From NCBI RefSeq assembly GCF_016783915.1, contig NZ_JADHVT010000013.1, positions 1 to 60,284 of the forward strand: 60,284 nt of DNA, given 5' to 3'. Made by a program: the position numbers and the translations under genes. Below the pieces are notes generated by a model, which made no database searches, had not been told where the DNA came from, and was given only the letters and a program-made list of their open reading frames with translations. Each line of letters starts with the position of its first letter. The first letter of the stretch is position 1. Shown in pieces: positions 1 through 8,800 of the stretch. Source of the stretch: Acidovorax sp. (GTDB lineage Bacteria > Pseudomonadota > Gammaproteobacteria > Burkholderiales > Burkholderiaceae_C).

Positions 1-895
1 GCGCTGGACTGAGTGGCGCACCACCAGCGGGCAGCGCACGGGGTGTCGTTGTCCCCGCAATGCGCCTGCGCGGCACGGTGGCTTCGGCCTCCACCATCTG
101 CCCGCTGCGCTCGTGCGCCGTCTGCGCCAGCTCGGTGACGAGCGCCGCCTCGGGCAGGTTGCGCCAGTAGCGCGTGGGCATCTCTTTTTTCATCATGGCC
201 AGCTTGAGCCGCGCGGGGTTGAAGATGTGGCGGTAGTAGGTGAGCCACAGCGCCTCGCCCGCATCGGGCGGCGGTGCGTCGCTGCGCTGCGCGCCGGGGC
301 CGGTGTGCAGCTGCTGCCCGTCCCAGCGCACGCTGGCGTCGGGTGTAAGGATGGCCCAGCGCATCTGCGTGAAGCGGCGGATGAAGAAGCCCGCGTTGGC
401 CACGGTGATGTAGTGGTCTGGCTCGAACCAGGCCATATGCAGAGTCTGGCCATCGGGCTCCACCACAGGCCGAAAGCGCACAAAGGCGTGCATCTTGTGG
501 ATGTCCCGCCGCACGCTGCGGACCATGTGGTGTGCCAACATGCGGTCGGCGTCCAGCGGGTCGTGCCGCGCGGCTTCGGCTTCGTTGCCGCCCAGCGCCA
601 TGCGCCACAGCAGGCGGTACATCAGCGCAAAGCGGGCGGGGTCGCGGTGCAGGATGAGCTGCTCACACAGGTGCACAAAGTCGGGGGGCACGCGTAGCGG
701 CAGCGCATCGGGGGCTGGGCTGGGCAAGGTGTCGCTGGCAGCAGGCTCGAGCGCGAAGAGGTCTTCAGCGGCATCCGCCTGGCAGCGCCAGTCCACCGCC
801 TGGGGAGGCACGTTGGCTTGCACCAGGGCGCGTGCCGCTTGGCGAAAACCGGGCCAGTCGGTGGCGTGGTCCAGCGTGATGGTGTGGCGCTGCAT
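1..895 (-). CDS. UdgX-type uracil-DNA binding/glycosylase protein, N-terminal part (partial)
   Basis: The gene runs off the left window edge, so only about 298 N-terminal residues are visible. The start is the ATG at 895, which begins MQRHTITLDHATDWPGFR. The visible part matches the DUF4130/TIGR03915 type of domain (for example HHMVRSVRRDIHKMHAFVRF, and FNPARLKLAMMKKEMPTRYW). In many beta- and alphaproteobacteria this domain is fused in front of a UdgX uracil-DNA glycosylase domain, which would lie outside this window. The gene follows the radical SAM gene with a 15-base gap on the same strand. That pairing is the usual genomic context of this family and implies a DNA repair role. The fusion itself cannot be confirmed here; it could be the stand-alone TIGR03915 protein. 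Confidence 0.8.
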   Translation of the reverse strand, partial: MQRHTITLDHATDWPGFRQAARALVQANVPPQAVDWRCQADAAEDLFALEPAASDTLPSPAPDALPLRVPPDFVHLCEQLILHRDPARFALMYRLLWRMALGGNEAEAARHDPLDADRMLAHHMVRSVRRDIHKMHAFVRFRPVVEPDGQTLHMAWFEPDHYITVANAGFFIRRFTQMRWAILTPDASVRWDGQQLHTGPGAQRSDAPPPDAGEALWLTYYRHIFNPARLKLAMMKKEMPTRYWRNLPEAALVTELAQTAHERSGQMVEAEATVPRRRIAGTTTPRALPAGGAPLSPA

Positions 896-910
896 GCGGG
901 CCTCTCCAGC

Positions 911-2185
911 TCAGAACAGGCTGCGCTGCACCGGCGGCGGCGTCAACTGCGCGGCGAGGTCGGCAGCGTCCAGCGCACGGCCGGGGCGGTAGTCGGCCGC
1001 CTCCACAAAGGGCAGCACTTTTTTCAGCGGCACGTGCAGCCGCGCCAGGTCCGCATGCCGCAGGCGGCGCACGCGGCGGGCGGCCAGCAGGCGGTCCACC
1101 GTCTGCACGCCAAAGCCGGGCACGCGCAGCAGCAGTTCGCGCGGGGCGGTGTTGAGGTTGACCGGAAAACGCTCGCGGTGCGCCAGCGCCCAGGCCAGCT
1201 TGGGGTCCATGTCCAGCGCCAGCATGCCCACTTGGGAGGGCGGCACGATCTCGTCGTGGGTGAAGCCGTAAAAGCGCATCAGCCAGTCGGCCTGGTACAG
1301 CCGGTGCTCGCGCACCGTGGGTGGTGCGGCCAGCGGCAGGGCGTGGGCCGCGTCGGGGATGGGGCTGAAGGCTGAGTAATACACGCGCCGCAGCTGGTGC
1401 GCGCCATACAGCCGCGCGCTGGTGGCGAGGATGGTGCGGTCGCTGGTGGCATCGGCCCCCACGATCATCTGCGTGCTCTGCCCGCCTAGCGCGAAGTGCG
1501 GCACGCTGGCGCGGCGTGTGGTGCGCGACTGCGGCATGGACACGATGGTCTGCGCGGCTTGCTCCTTGCGGGCCGCACGCGATTCGCCAATGTGCACCGC
1601 CATGCGGGCCATGGACCGGTCGATGGCGGCGCTGTCTTTCTCAGGAGCCAGAGCCTTCAAGCCCTCGGCGGTGGGCAGCTCGATGTTGATGGAGAGGCGG
1701 TCGGCATAGCGGCCGGCGCGTTCCATCAGCTCGGGCGATGCGTCGGGGATGGTCTTCAAGTGGATGTAGCCGCGAAAGTCGTGCTCTTCGCGCAGCACGC
1801 GGGCCACCTCCACCACCTGCTCCATGGTGTAGTCAGGGCTCTGGATGATGCCGCTGGAGAGGAACAGCCCCTCGATGCAATTGCGGCGGTAAAAGTCCAG
1901 CGTGAGCCGCACCACCTCATCGACCGTGAAGCGCGCCCGGGGCACGTTACTGGTCACGCGGTTCACGCAGTACAGGCAGTCGTACTGGCAGAAGTTGGTG
2001 AGCAGAATCTTGAGCAGGGAGATGCAGCGCCCGTCCGGCGCGTAGCTGTGGCAGATGCCCATGCCCTCGGTCGAGCCCATGCCGCGCCCGCCCACCGAGT
2101 TGCGCGGCGCAGCGCCGCTCGATGCACACGAGGCGTCGTACTTGGCGGCGTCGGCCAGGATGGCGAGTTTGGACTGTAAATTCAC
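911..2185 (-). CDS. Putative DNA modification/repair radical SAM protein (UDG-linked)
   Basis: This is a 424-residue protein with a radical SAM [4Fe-4S] motif, CQYDCLYC, at about residues 68-75. The motif keeps the CxxxCxxC spacing. A helix-hairpin-helix-like stretch near the C-terminus (LNTAPRELLLRVPGFGVQTV, then DRLLAARRVR) suggests DNA binding. This architecture matches the TIGR03916 family, which is almost always encoded beside TIGR03915/UdgX proteins. The downstream neighbour is exactly such a protein, 15 bases away, so the two are probably one operon. The reaction is not established for the family; a role in DNA damage repair or base modification is inferred from the partner. Confidence 0.88.
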   Translation of the reverse strand: MNLQSKLAILADAAKYDASCASSGAAPRNSVGGRGMGSTEGMGICHSYAPDGRCISLLKILLTNFCQYDCLYCVNRVTSNVPRARFTVDEVVRLTLDFYRRNCIEGLFLSSGIIQSPDYTMEQVVEVARVLREEHDFRGYIHLKTIPDASPELMERAGRYADRLSINIELPTAEGLKALAPEKDSAAIDRSMARMAVHIGESRAARKEQAAQTIVSMPQSRTTRRASVPHFALGGQSTQMIVGADATSDRTILATSARLYGAHQLRRVYYSAFSPIPDAAHALPLAAPPTVREHRLYQADWLMRFYGFTHDEIVPPSQVGMLALDMDPKLAWALAHRERFPVNLNTAPRELLLRVPGFGVQTVDRLLAARRVRRLRHADLARLHVPLKKVLPFVEAADYRPGRALDAADLAAQLTPPPVQRSLF

Positions 2186-2247
2186 TGGATGAATTTACAG
2201 TATTTTGATTGCCTGACGCCAGTCTGGGGTCAAGCGATGTCTGCTGC

Positions 2248-2305
2248 TTGCTCCTAATTTGATAGCTTCAGGTGCTTGTAAATCAAGCGCTTGCAGTCAA
2301 AAACC
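2248..2305 (-). repeat. Short dispersed intergenic repeat, copy A
   Basis: Read on the minus strand, this stretch contains AAGCGCTTGATTTACAAGC followed by AAGCTATCAAATTAGGAGC. Four more related copies lie on the plus strand at about 11896, 25690, 30022 and 38404. They share a GGCGC or AGCGC block, an AT-rich middle, and GCTATnAATT about 25 bases later. This copy sits between the radical SAM gene and the dioxygenase genes. From memory, such elements are common between genes in Acidovorax-type genomes. Confidence 0.65.
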
Positions 2306-2321
2306 CCCCAAATCTGCTGGA

Positions 2322-3167
2322 TTACACCGTTTCGAGGGCCATCACCGCCGTGGCCGTGTTCGAAATGGGGATGTGGTAGTTGCTGTGCACCCGCCGCACG
2401 CCCGCGCTGGCGGTGGACAGCGCCCCGCGCATCGCCAGCCACATCAGCAGCTCCACGCCCTGGGTGCCGGTCTTTTCCACCAGCTCGTGCACGCTGTACT
2501 GCGTGGCCCATTCGGGGTTGGTGGTCAGGCTCTCGATGAACTGCAGGTCAAACGCCTTGTTGATAAAGCCTGCGCGCTCGCCATCGAGCTGGTGGCTGAG
2601 GCCGCCCGACGCAATCACCGCCACCTTCTTGTCGCTGTCCCAGCTCTGGATCGCCTGGCCCACGGCCTTGCCCAGCGCGTAGCAGCGTTTGGCCGAGGGC
2701 AGCGGAAACTGCACGGTGTTGATGCACACAGGGACCACCGTCACCGGGCAATCGCCCTCGGGCCAAAAGAGCTTGAGCGGCAGCGTGCAGGCGTGGTCCA
2801 CCAGCATCTCCTGGCAGGTGGTCACATCAAACTCCTGGTCGATCAGCGTGTTGATGAGGTGCCACGACAAATCCACCTCGCCTTTGAACGGCGGCAGCGT
2901 GGGGATGCCCCAGCCCTCGTCGGCGTTGTTGTATTGGGCCGCTGCGCCCACGGCAAAGGTGGGCATCTTGTCGAGGAAGAAGTTCAGGCCGTGGTCGTTG
3001 TAGAACATCACCACCACGTCAGGCTGCTTCTCGCCCAGCCACTGGCGGATGGGCGGAAAGCCGTCGAAGAAGGGCTTCCAGTACGGCTCGTTTTGCAGGC
3101 CCTTGTGGATGGCGTTGCCAATGGCCGGGATGTGCGAGGTGCCGAGGCCGCCGATGAGTTGTGCCAT
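2322..3167 (-). CDS. Class III extradiol dioxygenase, beta (catalytic) subunit, second paralogue
   Basis: This is a 281-residue LigB-fold catalytic subunit of a protocatechuate 4,5-dioxygenase-like enzyme. It would open an aromatic ring next to one hydroxyl of a catechol or gallate-like substrate using Fe(II). The start at 3167 gives MAQLIGGLGTSHIPAIG and is preceded by AGGAAAACGA. The metal-site stretches SHIPAIG and FYNDHG are present. It differs clearly from the second copy at 28181: the opening IGGLGTSHIPAIG and the PIRQWLGEKQPDV stretch look closer to gallate dioxygenase-type sequences as I remember them. It lies downstream of its alpha subunit on the same strand, separated by a GC-rich repeat. 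The substrate is therefore uncertain: protocatechuate, gallate or a methoxylated analogue. Confidence 0.85.
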   Translation of the reverse strand: MAQLIGGLGTSHIPAIGNAIHKGLQNEPYWKPFFDGFPPIRQWLGEKQPDVVVMFYNDHGLNFFLDKMPTFAVGAAAQYNNADEGWGIPTLPPFKGEVDLSWHLINTLIDQEFDVTTCQEMLVDHACTLPLKLFWPEGDCPVTVVPVCINTVQFPLPSAKRCYALGKAVGQAIQSWDSDKKVAVIASGGLSHQLDGERAGFINKAFDLQFIESLTTNPEWATQYSVHELVEKTGTQGVELLMWLAMRGALSTASAGVRRVHSNYHIPISNTATAVMALETV

Positions 3168-3212
3168 TTCGTTTTCCTGATGAAGGTTGTTGTGGCGTGT
3201 GTTGTTCAGGCG

Positions 3213-3288
3213 GCGCCGGGCCGCCCCAAGCCGCCTGAGGCCCCCCTGGGGGGCAGCGAACCACACGCAGTGGGGAGCGTGGGGGCTC
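3213..3288 (-). repeat. GC-rich dispersed hairpin repeat, copy 1
   Basis: A GC-rich element, read on the minus strand, begins at the stop codon of the alpha-subunit gene (TGAGCCCCCACGCTC). It contains CCCCCC-AGGGGGG and ends in a GGGGCGGCCC block. Related copies lie at 16398 and 22030, each starting at the stop codon of the gene before it. It could form a strong RNA hairpin between the two dioxygenase subunit genes. Confidence 0.6.
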
Positions 3289-3637
3289 AGTCTTTTCCTG
3301 CGGCCACGAGCATGGCCTTGAATTCGTCTTTGGTCATGCCCGTCTGCTGCGCGCCGATGTCCTGCATGTCCAGCTTGAAGATGCCGGCAAACTTGGCCAG
3401 GTAGTACGCGTTGCCGCCCGCGGCAATCAGCTGCAGAACGTTCTTGGCGCGGATGGCGGCGGCCTGCTGCTCGTTCAGACCGTACTTGCGCATGTACGCC
3501 TCTTCGTCGGCCACAAAGGCCTTGCGGTTGGCCTCAACGTTGAACGAAAAGCACATCTTGTTCAGCGCATAGCCCTTGCGGGCTTGGTCGCCATCGAACG
3601 GCGTGGTGCCGGGGATCGGGGGGTTGCGGGAAGGCAT
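3287..3637 (-). CDS. Class III extradiol dioxygenase, alpha (LigA-like) subunit, second paralogue
   Basis: This 116-residue small subunit is of the LigA type and caps the active site of the beta subunit. The start at 3637 (MPSRNPPIPGTTPFDGDQAR) has GGAG eight bases upstream. LigA-like features are the GTTPFDGDQARKGYALNKMC opening and the helical GGNAYYLAKFAGI block. The protein is about 30 residues shorter than the other copy at 27738, mainly at the C-terminus. A divergent LysR gene starts about 60 to 90 bases away and is the likely regulator. About 120 bases containing a GC-rich repeat separate it from the beta subunit, so the two are probably one transcript with an internal hairpin. Confidence 0.85.
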   Translation of the reverse strand: MPSRNPPIPGTTPFDGDQARKGYALNKMCFSFNVEANRKAFVADEEAYMRKYGLNEQQAAAIRAKNVLQLIAAGGNAYYLAKFAGIFKLDMQDIGAQQTGMTKDEFKAMLVAAGKD

Positions 3638-3695
3638 GGAAGTCTCCGGGTCTTGATGTAAGTCAGTCCGCAGTGTCGCGACGCCATTGCCAAAG

Positions 3696-4637
3696 ATGAA
3701 GCCTGAAAACATCATCGAATGCATGAGCAATTTCGATGGATCAGCGCTGGACGGCCACCTGCTGAAGCTGCTGCTGGCGGTGCTGGAGACGGGCAGCATC
3801 ACGGCGGCGGCCGAGCGCCTGGGCGTGACCCAGTCGGCGGTGAGCCACTTGCTCGACAAGTTGCGCGCCATCACCGGCGACCCGCTGTTTGTGAAACGCG
3901 GGCGCGGCATCGTGCCCACCGCGCGCGCCGAGGCCCTGGCCCAGCCCGCGCGCGACATGCTGCACCAGATGCAGCTGTTTGCCCAAGGGGCCGAGTTTGA
4001 CCCTGCAGCGTGGCAGGCCGAGATGACGATTGCGGCCAACGACTTCCAGCGTGATTTGCTGCTGCCCGCGCTGGCGGCCCGCCTGCGCTGCGCAGCGCCG
4101 GGCGTCACGCTGCGCATCGTGCCCAGCGGCGCGCCCAGCGCGGAGCTGCTGCGGTCTGATGCATGCCAGCTCGTCATCAGCCCCCGTCCGCCCGAGGGCA
4201 CCGACATCGTGCAAAAGCGCTTGTTGGAAGACCAATACCGCGTGTTCTATGACCCGGCCGTGCGCAGCGCTCCGGCCTCAGAGGCGGAGTACCTGGCGGC
4301 GGACCACGCCACGGTGGCTTACGAGGCGCACCGGGGGCTGGAACTGGACCGGCAACTGGAAGCACGTGGCGTGCGCCGCCGCTTGGTGGTGCGCGTGCCG
4401 GGCTTTGCTGCGCTGCCAGCGTTTGTGCGGGGCACTTCGCTCCTCACCACCGCGCCGTCGCTGATGGGGCGCACTGCATTGGCTGCGCTGGCGGGTGTAC
4501 CGGTGCCTGTGGCCTGCCCCAGCCTGCCCATGTACCTGATCTGGCATGTGCGCTACCAGCAGGACGCGGCACACCGCTGGCTGCGGGCGCAGCTGCAGGA
4601 TGTCTCGGCCGCTGTGTTGCCTGTGGAAGGAGCCTGA
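3696..4637 (+). CDS. LysR-family transcriptional regulator
   Basis: This LysR-type regulator has an N-terminal winged helix-turn-helix (GSITAAAERLGVTQSAVSHL, then DKLRAITGDPLFVKRGRG) and a C-terminal co-inducer-binding domain. It is transcribed away from the extradiol dioxygenase pair at 2322-3637, the classic arrangement for a LysR protein controlling its divergent neighbour. Start choice is open: an ATG at 3696 is used here, but the ATG at 3723 (MSNFDGSALDG) is equally plausible because neither has a clear ribosome-binding site. The inducer is probably a ring-cleavage substrate or intermediate; that is inference from position only. Confidence 0.85.
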   Translation: MKPENIIECMSNFDGSALDGHLLKLLLAVLETGSITAAAERLGVTQSAVSHLLDKLRAITGDPLFVKRGRGIVPTARAEALAQPARDMLHQMQLFAQGAEFDPAAWQAEMTIAANDFQRDLLLPALAARLRCAAPGVTLRIVPSGAPSAELLRSDACQLVISPRPPEGTDIVQKRLLEDQYRVFYDPAVRSAPASEAEYLAADHATVAYEAHRGLELDRQLEARGVRRRLVVRVPGFAALPAFVRGTSLLTTAPSLMGRTALAALAGVPVPVACPSLPMYLIWHVRYQQDAAHRWLRAQLQDVSAAVLPVEGA

Positions 4638-4646
4638 CCCGCAGGG

Positions 4647-5522
4647 TCAGTCGCGCTGCCGTGACAGCGCCTTGCGCAGCCGCCGCGCCGCCCGCTCCCG
4701 CAGCGATGGCGCGGGGCGCGACACAGGTCGCGGGTGCGCCTTGGCCTGCTCACAGGCCGCCAGAAAGTCATTCAGGATGGCCGTGTCGTCCAGCGTATCC
4801 GATCCCTGCTTGTGGAACTCCGGGTGCCACTGCGTGGCGGCGATGTAGCCGCGCCCTGGCGCGGGTTGGAGGCGGATGGCTTCGGGCACTCCGTCGGGCT
4901 CGCTCAGGGCCTCAACCACAAACTCGGGCGCCACGCGTTTGATGCCCTGGTGGTGAATGCTGTTGACCCGAGCGCGTGGCGTGTTGGGGTACAGCTTGGC
5001 CAGGTGCGAGTCGGGAAGGATCTGGATGTCGTGGAAATGCTGGTCGTAGGTGGTGGCGTTGCGGTGCTGCTGCGCGCCGGGGTGCTGTGTCTCGATGTCC
5101 TGGTACAGCGCGCCGCCAAAGGCCACGTTGATGAGCTGCAGGCCCCGGCACACGCCGAAGATGGGCTTGCCCACCTGGGCAAAGGCTTTGACCACGGCCA
5201 GGTCGTACAGGTCGCGCACGCGGTCGCCCACCCACTCCTCGCGCAGGGGCTCCTCGCCATAGTTGCCCGGCCACACGTCGGCGCCGCCGTGCATCACGAT
5301 GCCGTCCAGCCATTCGGCATAGTGGTCCAGCGTCACATCGCCACGTGCCGTCTCGCCCGTGGGGCAGGGCACCATCACCACCATGGCACCGGCCGACATC
5401 AGCCAGTGGGCGATGGACTGCTCGACGTACTGCAGCGTCTTGCCCTTGAACAGCGGGCGCGCAGGGTCGGCGTGTTGAAAGCAGGCGGACAGGCCAATCT
5501 TGAGGCGGGGGGCAGCAGGCAT
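4647..5522 (-). CDS. Gamma-glutamyl-gamma-aminobutyrate hydrolase (PuuD) family, class I glutamine amidotransferase-like
   Basis: This 291-residue protein is of the peptidase C26 / class I glutamine amidotransferase type. The nucleophile Cys is in FGVCRGLQLINV (about residue 124) and the His of the catalytic pair is in TQWHPEFH near residue 235. An HGGADVWPGNYGEEP block resembles the substrate loop of PuuD-like hydrolases. Family members release free amines or amino acids from gamma-glutamyl conjugates. The C-terminal 35 residues are unusually rich in Arg and Ala. It converges with the LysR gene, with 9 bases between the stops, and no pathway partner is adjacent. Confidence 0.85.
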   Translation of the reverse strand: MPAAPRLKIGLSACFQHADPARPLFKGKTLQYVEQSIAHWLMSAGAMVVMVPCPTGETARGDVTLDHYAEWLDGIVMHGGADVWPGNYGEEPLREEWVGDRVRDLYDLAVVKAFAQVGKPIFGVCRGLQLINVAFGGALYQDIETQHPGAQQHRNATTYDQHFHDIQILPDSHLAKLYPNTPRARVNSIHHQGIKRVAPEFVVEALSEPDGVPEAIRLQPAPGRGYIAATQWHPEFHKQGSDTLDDTAILNDFLAACEQAKAHPRPVSRPAPSLRERAARRLRKALSRQRD

Positions 5523-5815
5523 GTGGGAAAGCTCCGGGCAGCGCTTGTGCGCGCGATCAGTGCAGTTGTAGCACCGCGCGCCCTACGGCGTCTGTAGGAA
5601 AGGGCCGTGCGGAGCGCCGCCGCGCCCTCCCCGGGTTGACGGGGCGCGCCATCTGTCACAACCTGCTGCGAAATGTGGCTTTCTTCATGAATTGTGTCTG
5701 TATGGCTCTTGGGGGCTGGCGAATTTTGTGGGGGTGCTGGCCATAATTTCGGCTCACCCAGCGCGAGGGAGGGGCGCCCGGTGGAGCGATGCATGCCTTC
5801 CCCGAAAGCAGAAAA

Positions 5816-8800
5816 ATGTCCCATCCAAGATTCCGTTTGTCCGCCGTGGCTGCGCTGGTGGCCGCGACAGCGGTCGCCTGCCCGCTGGTGGCCCAGGCCA
5901 CCGTGCCCGCCGGTGCGGCGGCCGAGATCATCAGCCTGCAAGGCACCGGCGACCAGCGTGCCGCCACCGCAGCCGACTGGGGCCCTGCCCGACTGGCCCA
6001 GGCGCTGGCCCAGGGCGACTTTGTGCGCACGCGCCAGGCCGCCAAGATGGCGCTGCTGTTCGCGGACGACACCCAGCTGCGACTGCACCAGAACACGGTG
6101 CTGCAGGTCAAGGGCGTGGCCACCCCGGCACAGCCCGTGACCACCTTGCTGCTCAACGCCGGCCGCGCCTGGACGCAGACCAAACGCGCCAACGGCAGCC
6201 GCCTGAACCTGGAGACACCGGCCGCGACCGCAGCGATCCGTGGCACTGATTGGGACATCAGTGTCGAAGACGATGGCCGCACGCTGATAACGGTGCTCTC
6301 GGGCACGGTGGAGTTTTCCAACGCGCAGGGCTCGGTGTCGGTGGGCGCCAACGAAGCGGCGCTGGCCGAAGTGGGCAAGGCCCCGGTCAAGCTGGTGCTG
6401 AGCCAGCCGCGAGACCGCATCCAGTGGGTCAACGCGCTGCGGGCCGACCCGGTGCCCCATCTGTCGGCCGAGCCCGTACCTGCAGTGATGGTGCCCGTAC
6501 GGGATGCCCTGGCGGCGCGCGACCTCGCGGCGGCCCGTGCCGCGCTGGCGCAGGCGCAGGCGCGCACTACCGCAGCGCTTGTATGGGTGGATGTGTTTGA
6601 TGCGGCCGTGGCCCTGCAGGCGGGCGACCTGCTGGCCGCACGCGGGTCGCTGGCGCGGCAGGTGGCTGCGGTGGACGCCGCGCCGCTGCCCGCGTGGCTC
6701 ATGCAGTCCGACGTGCAGCTCATGGAGGGCGAAGGGGCTGCAGCGGCCGGTACGCTGCGCACCGCGCTGCAGCGCTGGCCGGCCCACCCGGCCCTGGTGG
6801 CGCAGCTTGCGCGGGTGCAGATCCTGAGCGACCGTATGGACGAAGCCGCAGCCACCCTGGCCCCTGCGCAAGGCACAGCCCATGCCGATCTGGCGCTGGT
6901 GCGTGCAGAGCTGGCCCGGCGCCGGGGCGATGCGCCCGGCACGCTGGCCGCGTACGCCGAAGCCCAGACGCTGGCACCTGGCGATGCGCGCGCCTGGCAG
7001 GGCCTGGGCAGTGCACACACCGAGCGCGAAGACCCACGCCCCGCCCGCGAAAACCTGCGGCGAGCCCTGCAGCTGTCACCGCAGTCGCCCGGCGCCTGGG
7101 GCGAGCTGGGCACGCTGGAAACCTTTGTGAACCAGTTCACCGAAGCGGGCCAGGCATTTGCCACCGCGCTGGGCGACAACCCGGCGGATTACGTCGCGCA
7201 CACCGGCCAGGGGCTGCTGCACCTCAAGCAGGGGCAGCCGGATGCCGCACTGGATGCCTTCTTGCGGGCGGGCGTGATGGAGCCACGCTATGCCCGCGCC
7301 AAGACCTGGACCGCCGTGGCGTACTACCAGCTGGGCCGCCATCAGGATGCGCTGACCACTTTGCAGCAGGCGACCGTGTTGGACGACAAGGACCCGGTGC
7401 CCTACATGCTGCTTGCGCAGATCCACACCGATCTGTTCCAGCCCGGCGAAGCGGTGGAGGCTGCGCGCGCGGCCGTGGTGCGCATGCCGTACCTCAAGTC
7501 GCTCAACCAGGTGGCCAACGACCAGAAGGGCAGTGCCAACCTGGGCGCATCGCTCGCGTTCTTTGGCATGGAGGACTGGGCGCTGGAGATGGCGCAGCAG
7601 AGCTTCTACCCCTACTGGGGCGGCAGCCATTTGTTCATGGCAGACCGCTATGCGGGCGAATTCAACAAGAACTCGGCGCTGTTCCAGGGCTTTCTGACGG
7701 ACCCCATGGCGTTTGGGGGCAGCCAGCGTTATTCGCCGCTGCTGCAGCAGCCCGGCAGCCACGGGTCTGTGGGTATGACCCTGGACCGCGAGTTTTACCG
7801 CATGCGTGCGCCAGCGGTCACGCTCAACGGCCTGGACAACAGCCATGTGCCCGTGTCGTGGTTCTTCAAGGCGCAGACGGCGGATGTGAGTGCCTATCCG
7901 TTCGACCTGCAGGTCAACCGACTTCCTGCCATGCGCGCGGGCGAGGGAGACCTGCGTGCCCATGCCATCACCGCTGGGGTGGGCATGCAGCCCACCGAGC
8001 GCATCAACCTGTTTGCCTACGCCAACCAGTTCAGCATGCGCCTGCGCGGCCAGAACGCGCAGGAGACGGCGCTGGACGACACCGTCACCCAGGGGGCCCT
8101 GGGTATGGCCTATCGATGGGGGCCGACCGAGCAGACCTGGATCAAGCTGGGCCGCAGCGTGGACAACCTGCAATTGCTGCGCTACCCCACGGCCTACATC
8201 GAGCCACCTTTCCTGACCGTCATGGGCGTGAGCAGTGCCCCTCGCAAGGACTTCAGCGACATTCAGCTACGCCACACCGTGGACACCACCCCCGGCAGCC
8301 GCTGGAGCGTAACGCTAGAGCATGTGCGCGAGCGCCAGAACAACCTTTTGGCGGGCGAGGCCGCTGTGGTGGCAGACATTCCCGGCGTGGGCCTGTACCG
8401 CGACTACCTCGTCCTGGCAGGCTACAACCGCATTGACCGTCGTTACACCGGCCTCACGCTGGCGACTACCCAGCGGCTCGACCCGGCGCTGACCCTGGAC
8501 GCAGCCCTGGGCCTGCAACAGATCCGCCACCGTGTGGACGGCCTCACGCAGAGCTATCTGGTGGGGCTGGATGCTCTCAGTGAAGACCAGGCCCGCCGCG
8601 CGGACACCGAGCGCGTGGTCACGCCGCGCCTGGGCGCGGTGTGGCAGCCCGCTGCGGGCACCACGTTGCGTGTGGCCTACCAGGACTGGTTGCGGCCCCT
8701 GAGCGTCTCCACCCTTGCCAGCGTGGAGACCGCAGGCATCCCTGTCGAAGATCGGCTGGTGGAAGCCGGTGGCCGCCACAAGCGCACAGTGGCGCAGCTG

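Noticed and set aside
5399-7179. Long minus-strand frames opposite the FecR/TPR gene
   Set aside because: Composition is Arg/Ala/Ser-rich without motifs, while the plus strand has a signal peptide, FecR and TPR features.
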